DNA from: Boswellia sacra
Lineage: Eukaryota > Streptophyta > Magnoliopsida > Sapindales > Burseraceae
Direction of reading: 5' to 3'
Assembly (NCBI GenBank): GCA_013180625.2
Contig: SNVD02000390.1
Span: 62,001 to 126,000 of the forward strand
DNA: 64,000 nucleotides
In this document: positions 47,594 to 58,646 of the stretch, piece by piece
How the letters are laid out: every line of letters begins with the position of its first letter
How positions within the stretch are numbered: the stretch's first letter is position 1
Translations under genes and position numbers: made by a program
The notes under the pieces: model-generated
What the model was told of the DNA's origin: nothing
Seen by the model: only the letters and a program-made list of their open reading frames with translations
Database searches by the model: none

Positions 47594-48244
47594 ATGGAGG
47601 GAACTTCAAAACGTCGAATCCAAAGGATATGTGTATTCTGTGGATCTCGACCGGGTAAAAGTGAGAGGTTTGTAGAAGTAGCAAATTATCTTGGTAGGCT
47701 ACTAGCTGAAAGAAAGATTAATGTGGTTTATGGGGGAGGTAGCCTCGGGTTAATGGGTTGCGTGTCAACAGCTGCACATGTAGGAGGTAGTCAAGTTTTA
47801 GGAATTATTCCTAAAGCGTTGGCTATAGAAAGCATCGTTGGAAAAACGATTGGGACAGAGATGCAAGTCTCCTCTACGCATGAACGCATGGCACATATGC
47901 TCATCAATTCAGATGCCTTTATTGCTTTACCAGGTGGCTTTGGTACTCTTGAAGAAATTTTTCAAATTGCCTCTTGGGCCCAACTGAATCTCCATCGAAA
48001 ACCCATAGGTCTGTTGAATGTTAAAAATTTCTTTGATCCTTTATTAAGTTTTGTTGATGCAGCTGTAGAACAAAATTTCATCCCTCATTCAGCGAGAAAG
48101 ATCCTTATCTCTGCCACTACTGCTAGTGAGTTACTTGATAAATTACAAGCATTCGAGTATGAACTTGATCCAGCCATAACTCAAATTAATTGGTCAGAAG
48201 GGCAAAACAAAAAGTGCAAATTGGATCTGAATCTCCGTTTGTAA
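47594..48244 (+). CDS. LOG-like: LONELY GUY-type cytokinin riboside 5'-monophosphate phosphoribohydrolase carried by element A
   Basis: LOG enzymes release active cytokinin bases from their nucleotides in the cytosol and nucleus. The 216-codon frame is uninterrupted and full length for the family. It has RICVFCGS (residues 10-17), VVYGGGSLGLMG (about 44-55), GIIPKAL, VSSTHERMAHM (about 92-102, with the catalytic Arg), ALPGGFGTLEE (about 111-121, the PGGxGTxxE motif with the catalytic Glu), WAQLNLHRKPIGLLN and the C-terminal DKL. The residue after HER is Met where the family often has Lys. Plant LOG genes normally have several introns; this one has none, so it was probably captured from mRNA. 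It is in the same orientation as the element, downstream of ORFX. Activity is not shown; the family is easily mislabelled lysine decarboxylase. Confidence 0.92.
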   Translation: MEGTSKRRIQRICVFCGSRPGKSERFVEVANYLGRLLAERKINVVYGGGSLGLMGCVSTAAHVGGSQVLGIIPKALAIESIVGKTIGTEMQVSSTHERMAHMLINSDAFIALPGGFGTLEEIFQIASWAQLNLHRKPIGLLNVKNFFDPLLSFVDAAVEQNFIPHSARKILISATTASELLDKLQAFEYELDPAITQINWSEGQNKKCKLDLNLRL

Positions 48245-49543
48245 TTTTTCTTGTCTTTTATTTCATTTGTAGCATTTTATTTTATGAGTTTTTCAGGTCA
48301 TCTCTCTTGAATAATGGAAGCTCCAGGTAATGTCTCCTATACCTTATCTCTCTACATTTAAACATTGAGGACAATGTTTCATTTGGTTGGGGGGGAAGGA
48401 TAGTAGACATAAGTGTGTCTTTAATTTTCTTTCTCTTAAAAAAAAAAAAAGCAAGCGAGTCAGTAATTAGATTCAGAGTGCAGTGTAAGGAGTTCAAATC
48501 CTCTTGAGACACATTCTGGGTCAGGAATGGTAGAGTAAAGAGGGCTAGTTTGAACTCTAGAAACCCATTCTAACCCATTTATCATTTTGTTTTGATTTTG
48601 CACTTTTGAAAACTCATATTACTTAGTTTTGATTTTTGAATTTTATAGCAAGGAGGTCTTATTCATTTCACTTTGAATTATTCAAATCTATGAACTCTCA
48701 CAATCTTATCATTTAATAAACTGTGTGCTTAAGTACTCGATAAGCAAGTATTCACAAACCTTTCTTCACACACACACATACCTTGATACATGATTGTGGG
48801 TAGGCGAAATGAAATGTTGTAATATTTGAGTTCTTTTGTTTTGTTTAGGATAACAACAAAAAGGAAGGGGTAAGTTTAAAAAAAAAAGTGAAAAAAAAAG
48901 AGTAAGTAATTGTGGATAAGTTTGGTCTCGTAGCCTTTTTAATTCAAGCAATTAAGCCCGAGGGGTGCCTCAACACCTAATGCCCTAAGACCAACTGGTT
49001 TGGGAGCTATTGGCCCAAAGCTCGTTACATGGATTAAGGAGAAAGCTTAATGGGATCGAACATTGCACTATCCACAAGTTCTAAGTAAAAATAAAGCATC
49101 CGCAACACGAGTCGTTAAGCTCGTAAGGGTGTCTTAACACCTAGTGCCCTAAGGCCAACTGGTCTGGGAGTCATTAGCCTAAGGCTCGCTACATAGGTTA
49201 AAGATGCATTCTTTATAAAAAAAAAAAAAAAAGAGAAAAAAGAGAAAAGAAAAAGAAAAAAAATACAATAATGATGCCCCTACCTAAGGTTGTTAGCCTT
49301 AACAAATATTAGAACCGATATGGCTTCTTTCTAATAAGCCCCATAGTCATGTGTCAACTGAGCACAAAAGAAAGTTTGTGGATATCTTGACTGAAGGGTA
49401 CATGAGTCATTTAAAAAAAAAAATCAGTTGAGAGTTTGTTTATTTCGATAAAATCAAAGAGAATGCAATAATGACCACCTTGGATGCAAAATTCTATAAA
49501 TCACTTCTAAATAATAGCGCTTTAATTGCTACGGACCAGCAAT
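48245..49543 (+). other. Element A 3' untranslated region
   Basis: Noncoding. It contains the hairpin AAACATTG-AGGA-CAATGTTT (48360-48379) followed by a purine-rich G run (48385-48400) that resembles a second polypurine tract, two related 85-base blocks with CC(A/T)ACTGG(T/C) (about 48955-49045 and 49120-49205), and A-runs. Confidence 0.7.
48360..48400 (+). other. Hairpin plus internal G-rich tract
   Basis: A perfect 8-base stem with loop AGGA, then a GGTTGGGGGGGAAGGA tract. Present in C (40931-40967) and B (52239-52278). A similar hairpin-and-G-tract layout is frequent in plant Gypsy elements upstream of the 3' LTR. Confidence 0.6.
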
Positions 49544-49560
49544 AAGCTAGTTGGGGGGTG
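49544..49560 (+). other. Polypurine tract of element A
   Basis: AGCTAGTTGGGGGGTG directly before the 3' LTR; the plus-strand DNA primer. The complement stands beside the 3' LTRs of B and C. Confidence 0.7.
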
Positions 49561-51109
49561 TGATGAACACTTAAATATATATGTTTCATAAGAGTTTAAC
49601 TCTTCATATTGCACTAATAATGTCGTTAAATTCCTCAACCTAGCATATTTGTAGTATTTGCATTTTTGGAATTAATTTTCTCTTAATTTTGGTTTTGTTA
49701 CAGGTTCAGTAAAATGGGTATAACTCTCAATTTATAGATCAGAATGGTACAAATCTTAATGTTTTGGAAAGATGATTCAATTATCTACAAGATTATATTT
49801 CAGAAGGATCATCAAATTCGGGCTCTTAGTGGACCAAAAATGGGCTTGAAGTGAACCCATCTGCAGATTCGGCCCAGCTTGACCATGCCTCAGTATTTGG
49901 ACCGTATCTCTCAAAATACGTATCCAAATTGTGCAAATCAATATGTTCTAGAAAGCTGAGAGAAATATCTACAACTTTCATGAGATATGTGATTAAAATG
50001 ATCAATATTTCAATGTCAAAATCGGTGGTCAAAGTCGGTGCCTAATGATCTCAATTGTCAAGGATATTTACAACTAATATTTGACAATTGTGCCCTTGTA
50101 ATTTGACAAATTTGCCCCTGGATGTATCTCTAAATAGGGGTGCCTTGTGACCCATGAGGAACATCTTGGCCTTGCCTGGAATATCTTGGCCTTGGCTAGA
50201 ACATTTTGGCTTTGGCTAGGATCTTGTATTGTGTTTTGTGTATTTATGTTATTAATGAATTTCTTTTTTCTTACATTTTATTTTCTTTCTATTATAATGT
50301 TCTTCTAATTTCTCTTTTGCTAAGGTGAAAGGGTGAAACCCTTGATATGAGAATAAGGATTCTCTAACCCTTAATATGTGCTTAATAATCTTAATCTTAT
50401 AATGTTTATTCAATATGATTTATATTTAATTTCTTAATCAATCTTGACACCACTCGTAAAGTGGAGGTCTTGATCCATTGTCGACAATCCTTGGCACATC
50501 AAATGCTTGGATCCTTTCTAGATGATGTATGGTTCTTCCTTACCGACACGAATCTAGTTAGGAACCTTGATTTGTTGTAGACATATGGTGATTGGCACAT
50601 TGGATGCTTGAACCCATTTACAAGAAGTGGTATAAATATTGGTAATGAAACAAATATAATTCATATAACTAAAATGGGTTAATTATCCTTATTTGAAATA
50701 TCAAGGGCGGATCCCCTAACCTTAGCCTTCATTGTTATTGTGTTAATTCCTCTTGTATTTTAATTATTCTATTGTTTATGAACTTTTTATTTTATTTACT
50801 ATGGTAGGTTCTACCACCTTATGAAATTGTTCTTTAATTTACTATGGTTGGTTATACCACCTATTTCTATGGATGGTTTTACCTCCTCTTGCTTTTTATT
50901 TTATATTTGAATGGTCGGTAATACCGCCTACCATCTTACATATTTATTGATATTATCTTGTCATATCTTTAAATCATTCATATCATATTTGCTTAGCTTA
51001 TAATTTGTAGCGCTCAAATCCCCTTCCTCGTGGATCGACCTCGGTCTCACCGGGTTTATTACTTCGACACTCCTATACTTGGGAGACAATCCTATTTTCA
51101 GATGTGTCA
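49561..51109 (+). repeat. Element A 3' LTR
   Basis: 1549 bases, about 20 shorter than the 5' LTR mainly because one 21-base unit is missing. By eye roughly 25 other differences. Confidence 0.95.
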
Positions 51110-52652
51110 CCCCCTAACCAGCCTATTGCTAGTCCCTGCAATTAAAGCGTTATTATTTAGAAGTGATTTATAGAATTTTACATCCAAGGTAGTCATTATT
51201 GCACTCTCTTTGATTTTATCCAAATAAACAAACTCTCAACCGTTTTTTTTTATGACTCATGTACCCTTCAGTCAAGATATCAATAAACCTTCTTTTTGTG
51301 CTCAGTTAACACATAACTATGGGGCTTATTAGAAAGAAGTCATATCGGTTCTAATATTTGTTAAGGCTAACAACCTTAGGTAGGGGGCATTTATTCATTT
51401 ATATATATATTTTTTTTCTTCTTTTTTCTCTTTTCTTTTTTTTTTTGAAGGAACGCATCTTTAACCCATGTAGCGAGCCTTAGGCTAATGACTCCCAGAC
51501 CAGTTGGCCTTAGGGCATTAGGTGTTAAGACACCCCTACGAGCTTAGCAACCCAGGTTGCCGATGCCTTATTTTGCTTAGAAACTTGTGGATAGTGCAAT
51601 GTTCAATCCCATTAAACTTTCTCCTTAATATTAGGTGTTGAGGCACCCCTCGGGCTTAATTGCTCGAATTAAGGAGGCTACGAGACCAAACTTATCCACA
51701 ATTGATTTCTCTCTTTTTTTTCCCTTTTGTTTCTTTTTTTTCTTTTTCTTTTTTTTAACTTTCCCCTTCCTTTGTGTTGTTATCATAAACAAAACAAAAG
51801 AACTCAAATATTACAACATTTCATTTTGCCACCCACAATCATGCATCAAGGTATGTGTGAGTGTGTGAAGAAAGGTTCATGAATACTTGCTTAATGAGTA
51901 CATAAGCACACAATTTATTAAATGATAAGGTTGTGAGAGTTCATAGATCTGAATAATTCAAAGTGAAATGAATAAGACCTCCTCGTTATAAAATTCAAAA
52001 ATCAGGACTAAATAATATCAAGTTAGCTAAAATGAGTTCACAAAATAAAAAAAAATGACAAATTGGTTAGAATGGGTTTCAAGAGTTCAAACTGGTCCTC
52101 CTTACTCTGCCATTCCTGACCCAGAATGCGTCTCAAGAGGATTTGAACTCCTTACACTGCACTCTAAATCTAATTACTAACTCGCTTTTTTTTTTTATAA
52201 GAAAAAGGAAATTCAAGAAACACTTATGTCTATTATCCTTCCCCCCCCCAACCAAATGAAACATTGTCCTCAATGTTTAAATGTAGAGAGATAAAGTATA
52301 GGAGACATTACCTGAAGCTTCTGTTATTCAAGAGAGATGACCTGAAAGACTCATAAAATAAAATGCTAAAAATAAAATAAAAGACAAGAAATTTAAAAAT
52401 TGATGGCACACATGCATATGTATAGGTAGTTGTGACTGTGGCTCACATCTTCCTCTGGTTTTACGTCCAGAAACGGCTTAAACACCTTCTATGAGTTGGG
52501 GATATGCTTCCCATCCAGTTTTCTTATAAACTGGCAAACAGGGTCATTTTGAGTCAGATTCCCAAGACTATGAAGAAAATGAGAGAAAAGAAAAGAAAAT
52601 AGATGCAAGGTGAGCAACAGTTTTTAGGGAACTGAAAAACCGACTTTAAAAG
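51110..52652 (-). other. Element B 3' region with a residual ORFX tail
   Basis: From the CCCCC duplication leftwards this is the B polypurine tract and 3' untranslated region. At 52400-52575 a short remnant of the 3' end of ORFX survives (minus strand), with the same TAG for Trp as in A (52489-52491). ORFX before that, and the whole LOG gene, are deleted. Confidence 0.8.
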
Positions 52653-54119
52653 TCACGGAGTACCGTATGCGCCACTTGACCGAGAAATAAAATACAAACA
52701 CACAACTAAAATAAAAGGACATAAAATTAAATGAAAACAAACTAGAAATGATAGCAAAAATAAAGTTGAAAATATGGCACAAATGGATGAAATTTGATCA
52801 ATTGTGATAAAAAAAGGCCAAAAGAGGAATCTCTTCGAAAGTAATTTACCACGGTCAAAAATATGCCATTGAGGTGGTACCTCTCTTTTTCCTTTATTAG
52901 TGACATTGGAAGAGATTACCACTAGTTGAGTTTGTTTGTCCTTGAGGTATGCATTCTTGAGTGTGGATGTTTCTTCCTGCCTTTTTTCAAAACATGGCTC
53001 CCAACCCTTAATCTCCTTCACCTGTACAAAATCAAGTAATGAGAATTCTTTAGAAGCAATGGGCACTAGTTGCATACTTGGTTCAAATGAACTAGTTAAC
53101 CCGATTTCTGAAGGACTTGAAAAATTCTCATTTTGGATATAGTCTTCCACATTAGTTTTAGTCCTATTAGCTTCCTCATTTTCATCATGCCTGAAAAATT
53201 CATTAATGTCAAAATTTTGGTTAAGTTCCTTTGCATGATAACATGAGGGCACAAATGAGGATTTGATCTCTTCCTTGTTAGGTGTAGGTTTATTAACCTC
53301 TTCCTTACCCTTTGAGATTGATTCATCATCTTTCTCATAAGTGTTAAGAATATGTTCTTTATTAACCTCACCATCATGAAGAGTACTTACTGAGTCTTCA
53401 TCTAGATGTTGGCTCCTTGGATTACTCACATGTGGATTGATGGAGTTTAGTTCTAGTTGAGATAGAAACTCACCTTTCTCACGAGTATTAAGTGCAAATG
53501 CAAGTATTTCGAGAGCATCATTCAAGTTTGCCATAGTTTGAGCAACTTGACTATTAAAAACCTCTTGCTTTGCAATGAATGAATTCAATGTTTCTTCGAG
53601 ATCCTCATAAGATGCATGATCATGAGATTTTTGAAAATTTTGATATGACTGAAAGGGAGGTTGATAAAATTGTGCATTATTATCATTCCTCCAATCAGAA
53701 TTCAAGTGATTTTTCTATCCAAAATTCTGTGAGTAAAGATTAGGATTTGACCTTTGGAAAGTGTTTAAAACATTGGTTTGGTCATGGAGACTTTTCCTAA
53801 AGGTAGGCACATTTGGGCAATCATCCGTTGGATGATCACTAGAATTACAAGTGTGACAGACATTTTCTTGCATAGACCACATTTCTAAATCCTCGATTCT
53901 TTTAGCTAGGGATGCAAATTTGACATGAAGATCATGATTTTCCCTAAAGTTATAAATGCCTCTACTAGATGTTCTTGGCACCTCATAGGTGTCAACATTA
54001 CTCCAATTTTGGGCATTTTTCGCTAGTAAGTCTAGGAAATCCATGGCTTCATGGTTGAAATATTTTGCATCATGAGGGAAGACTATGCATGATTGTGCAC
54101 AAGTTCTTATGTAATCCAT
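52653..54119 (-). pseudogene. gag: Element B gag derivative
   Basis: Minus strand from ATG at 54119. The first 24 codons match A, then about 160 codons are deleted in phase, and the frame continues through the Cys-rich segment CHTCNSSDHPTDDCP. TAG at 53715 is Trp in A. It stays open to 52653 past the pol-linker remnant. The surviving central and C-terminal gag matches A at nearly every residue, pointing to a recent shared source. Confidence 0.85.
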
Positions 54120-54352
54120 TAATGTTCTTGGTTGGGCATGAGCATGTTTTTCAAAGAAGATGAGTGGCTACAAATAATTCTATCAACTAATGCAAAAAGA
54201 AAGAAAAGATTAACACATGCAAGAAAAATAAAAATAGAAATGGGGAGAGAAAAGATGAACGCATACAAGAAAAAAAAATAGAAATGGGAAAAGAGAGTAC
54301 TTACAATTTTGTACGTCAAATTTTACCTTCCCCGGCAACGGCACCAAAAACT

Positions 54353-55737
54353 TGACACATCCAAAAATAGGATTGTCTCCCAAGTATAGGAGTGTCGAAG
54401 TAATAAACCCGGTGAGACCGGGGTCGATCCACGAGGAAGGGAATTTTAGCGCTACAAACTATAAAGTAAACAAATATGATATGGATGATTCAAAGGGATG
54501 GCAAGATAATATCAACAAATATGACTAAAGAACAAGTTCTTAGACAATAAATGAGAATAATACAAGAGAAATTCACACAATAATAATGAGAGCTAAGGTT
54601 AGGGGATCCGCCCTTGATATTTCGAATAAGGATAAACAACCCATTTTAGTTATATGAATTATATTTGCTTCGTTACCAATATTTATACCACTACTTGTAA
54701 ATGGGTTCAAGCATCCAATGTGCCAATCTCTATATGTCTACAACAAATCAAGGTTCCTAACTAGATTCGTGTCAGTAAGAAAGAAACATACGACATCTAG
54801 AAAGGATCCAAGCATTTGATGTGCCAAGGATTGTCGACAATGGATCAAGACCTCCACTTACGAGTGGTGTCAAGATTGATTAAGAAAATAAATATAAATC
54901 ATATAAACAACATAAGATTATGATTATTAAGCACATATTAAGGGTTAGAGAATCCTTACTCTTATATCAAGGGTTTCACCCTTTCACCTTAGCAAGAGAG
55001 AAATTAGAAAGACATTATAAGAGAAAGAACACAAATTACAAGAAAAAGGAAATTCATTAATAACATTAAAACGCGAGAGAGAAACACAATACAAGATCCC
55101 AGCCAAGGCCAAGGTATTCCAGGCAAGGCCAAGATGCCCTCATGGGTCACAAGGCACCTCTATTTATAGATACATCCAGGGGCAAATTTGTCAAATTATA
55201 AGGACACAATTGTCAAATATTAGTTATAAATATCTTTGACAATTGGGATCATTAGGCACCGACTTTGACCACCGATTTTGACCTTGAATTATTGTGAATT
55301 TTAATCACATGTCTTCATGAAAGTCGTAGATATTTCTCTCATCTTTCTAGAACATCTTGATTCATACTATTTGGATACGTATTCTGAGAGATATGGTCAA
55401 ATACTAGGGCATGGTCAGGCTGGGCCGAATCTACAGATGGGTTCACTTCAAGCCCATTTTCGATCCAATAAGAGCCCGAATTTGATGATGCTTCTGAAAT
55501 ACAATCTTGTAGATAATTTAATCAGCTTTCCAAAACATTAAGATTTGCACCATTCTGATCTATAAATAGAGAGTTATGCCCATTTTACCAAACCTACATC
55601 AAAACCGAAATTAAGAGAAAGTTAATTTAAAAGATGTAAAGACTACAAATATGCTTAAGTTGAAGAATTTAATGACACTATTAATGCAATATGATGAACT
55701 AAGCTCTTATTAAACATACATATTTAAGTGTTCATCA
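54353..55737 (-). repeat. Element B 5' LTR
   Basis: 1385 bases; the primer site lies just left of it (about 54330-54347). The element inserted between Ser80 and Ile81 of the C copy of LOG. Confidence 0.93.
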
Positions 55738-55977
55738 GCTTTCTATAGCCAAAGCTTCAGGAATAACTCCTAAAACTTGACTACCTCCTACATGTGCAGC
55801 TGCTGACACACAACCCATTAACCCGAGGCTACCTCCCCCATAAACCACATGAATCTTTCTTTCAGCTAGTAGCCTGCCAAGATAATTTGCTACTTCTACA
55901 AACTCCTTACTTTTACCCAGTCGAGGTGCACAGAATACACATATCCTTTGGATTCGACGTTTTGAGGTTCCCTCCAT
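55738..55977 (-). pseudogene. LOG-like: LOG of element C, 5' part
   Basis: The first 80 codons, from MEGTSKRR through RICVFCA and VVYGGGSLGLMG to ALAIES, where element B cuts it. It differs from copy A at a limited number of residues. Upstream, a TATATATA at about 56026-56033 stands some 50 bases before the ATG. Confidence 0.92.
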
Positions 55978-56194
55978 GTCTATGCAACTCTCTAACTATG
56001 TGCGAAGAAGAGAACAAGAGATGTGGTATATATGGAGTGCAAAAAGGTATGCTAATGATGAAATCCAACTAGGTAGCTCGGCTGCTTGTTGAAAAATTTG
56101 ACAATTATGCATAGAAATTTTAAAAAAAGATGATGAAATAAGACACCATAAGTCAAGCAAAAGATGCAAATTCAAAAATGACAGCTATATGGCA

Positions 56195-56893
56195 TTAAAA
56201 TTCAAAAATGATGGCACGCATGCATATGTATAGGTAGTTGTGATTGTGGCTCACATCTTCCTCTGGTTTTACGTCTAGAGACGGCTTAAACACCTTCCAT
56301 GAGTTGGGGATATGCTTCCCATCCAGTTTTCTTATAAATTGGCAAACAGGATCGTTTTGAGTCAGATTCTCAAGACTATAGCGTTCCTGGTCATCTAATA
56401 ATTGTGTCCACAATTTAAAAATTTCACGCTGCACAAGTCCACAAGAATGCGTCTCAAGAGTCATTCGAATATCATTCAAAGACTCCCTACTCAGTTCATT
56501 CTTGATGAACTATAGTTTATCCTCTCGATTATTAGACAAATATCCCAAGGAGCAGCAACACTGGTTACAAGTCCATCTTGCACATTTGGGGCAAACTTGT
56601 AACTTTTTCGCTCTTCGCTTTTTGGCGTAAGAGCTTTTTCCCATACCTGGCATGTGAGAAACAAGATTATCTGAAAATTCACAAGAAAATCGAACCTTGG
56701 CTTCAATTAACCATCTTACATCAGCAGGCATACCCTTACACATCAACATCCTTAGTCTTTCTGTGCAAGCACTGTAAATTTTAAGCAGATCATTTTGAGG
56801 AAAAAAGGGAAAATGTTTGTGCAATTTTGAGAGAATGGTATCCATGTGAAGAAAATGAGAGAGAAGAAAAGAGAATGGATGCAAGGTGAGCAA
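56195..56893 (-). pseudogene. Element C ORFX
   Basis: Homologous to the ORFX of A through its length; 232 codons with one in-frame TAG at about 56510, where A has Gln. Beyond the point where A and B stop, C has Trp and continues about 34 codons to a TAA. The basic patch and the first CxxC are intact (KKRRAKK, CPKC). So the ancestral protein was longer than in A, and the ORF was kept in both a pol-bearing and a pol-less lineage. Confidence 0.6.
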
Positions 56894-56970
56894 TAGTTCT
56901 TAGGAACTGAAAAACCGACTTTAAAAGTCATGGAGTACCGTATCTGCCACTTGATAAAAAAAATCAATCC

Positions 56971-58640
56971 TTAAAAAGGATCGACTAAAGCAGTGGACTC
57001 TTCATTTTGGTCAAAATTTTTAAAAAATGGTTTTAACCGTTGCCCATTAACTTTAAACACATTACCATTCTTTGGGTTCTCAATTTCAACTACTCCATGA
57101 GGGAAAACATTTTTAACAATGAAAGGCCCAGTCCAACGAGACCGAAGTTTACCAAGAAACAAGTGTAATCTTGAATCATACAAAAGAACTTTTTGTGAAG
57201 GTTCAAAAGATTTTCTAACAATGAATTTGTCATGAAAAACCTTCATTTTTTTCTTTGTAGATTTTAGAATTTTCATAAGCCTCATTCCTGATTTCTTCAA
57301 GTTCTCTCCGTTGGAGTTTACGTAACTTGCAAGCATCATTCAAGTTTGTGTTAAATGTTTTAATGGCCCAATAAGCTTTATGCCCAATTTCCATAGGCAA
57401 GTGACAAGGTTTTCCATAAACTAATCTATAAGGAGACATTCCCAATGATGTTTTGAAAGCAGTTCGGTAAGCCCAAAGTGCATCATTGAGTCTTAAAGAC
57501 CAATCTTTATGATTTGGGTTAATCGTTTTTTCTAAGATCTGTTTTATCTCGCTATTAGCTAATTCAACTTGTCCACTTGTTTGCAAGTGATAAGGTGTAG
57601 AAATTTTATGGGTTATTCCATATTTCTTCATTAAGGTTTCAAATGGTTTGTTACAAAAATGTGTACCCCCATCACTATTAATGGCTTAAGGAATTCCACA
57701 TCTACATAAGATATTCTCTTTCAAGAATTTGATAACTGCTTTGTGATCATTGTTTCTACATGGAATTACCTCGACCCGTTTTGAAACATAGTCTACTGCA
57801 ACAAGAATGTACACAAAACCAAATGATGGTGGAAAAAGTCCCATAAAATCAATACCCTAATAGTCAAAGATTTAAACAACAAGAATGGGATTCAAAGGCA
57901 TCTATTTCTTTTTGAAATGGATTCCAATTTTTTACAATTTTCACACGTTTTGCAAAATGCATGTTTATCTTTGAATAAGGTGGGCCAATAAAATCCACAT
58001 TGCAAGATTTTAGCAGCTGTTTTTCTAGCTGAAAAATGTCCTCCGCATGCTTCAGAATGACAAAAATTAATAACACTACTTACCCCATTGTCGGGTATGC
58101 ATCTTCTAATTATTTGATCTGGAAAATATTTGAACAGATATGGGTCATCCCAATAAAAATTTTTCACCTCGGTCAAAAAGTTCTTTTTGTCTTGAACATT
58201 CTAATGAGGTGGCATTTTTCTTGTTGCAAGGAAATTTACCATGTTAGCAAACCAATGTGCAACAGCAATGGAAAATAAAAATTCATCTGAAAAAAATCAT
58301 TGATGGGTGAAGTTTCAATTAATGTCTCTGTCGTTAGTCTTGAAAGATGATCTGCAATGACATTTTCGGCTCCTTTCTTATCCTTTATTGTGATGTTGAA
58401 TTCTTGGAGCAATAAGATCCACCGTATCAATCTAGGTTTTGCATCTTGTTTAGACATTAAATATCTCACAGCTGCATGGTCAGTGTAAACAATCGTGGGA
58501 GAACCAATTAAATAAGATCGAAATTTGTCCAATGCAAATACTACTGCATGTAGTTCTTTTTTAGTTGTTGTATAATTCATTTGTGCATCATTTAAAGTCC
58601 TACTTGCATAGTATATCACATAAGGCTTACCTTCTTTTCT
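56971..58640 (-). pseudogene. pol: Element C pol, RNase H and integrase part
   Basis: Continues from the reverse transcriptase frame after a TGA near 58645. RNase [25 protein letters not shown] and [10 protein letters not shown] (58619-58300). Integrase: an HHCC zinc segment (HSEACGGHFSARKTA... CKTCENC, about 58080-57930), the first catalytic Asp in a GIDFMG context (about 57850), then SDGGTHF (about 57665) and the [11 protein letters not shown]lu (about 57565). It ends with a C-terminal domain [11 protein letters not shown] and a TAA or TAG at 56971. Stops at about 57862 and 57690, and a frame change near 57240, break it. Confidence 0.88.
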
Positions 58641-58646
58641 TTGTCC

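Larger units (their letters stand above)
42900..51109 (+). mobile_element. Athila-type element A, non-autonomous, carries gag, ORFX and an open LOG
   Basis: Innermost element, plus strand, 8.2 kb. LTRs 42900-44468 and 49561-51109, target duplication CCCCC (42895-42899 and 51110-51114), primer site at 44475 and polypurine tract at 49544-49560. It inserted into the polypurine tract of B. The gag frame runs into a remnant of the protease-RT linker; protease core, reverse transcriptase, RNase H and integrase are deleted. ORFX and LOG follow. It would need a helper such as an intact relative of C. Confidence 0.95.
41505..55737 (-). mobile_element. Athila-type element B, nested in the LOG gene of C
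   Basis: Minus-strand element with LTRs 41505-42892 (3') and 54353-55737 (5') and target duplication GCTTT (41500-41504 and 55738-55742). Its interior is split by element A at 42895-51114. It is a deletion derivative: gag lacks about 160 central codons, protease to integrase are absent, ORFX is reduced to its tail, and LOG is gone. The two LTRs are close to identical apart from roughly 25 differences by eye. Confidence 0.93.

Noticed and set aside
47594..48244. Lysine decarboxylase
   Set aside because: The PGGxGTxxE family was once annotated that way, but the full motif set and length match LONELY GUY phosphoribohydrolases.
52936..53377. Open frames overlapping the gag derivative of B on both strands
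   Set aside because: Shadows of the gag frame; no independent motif.
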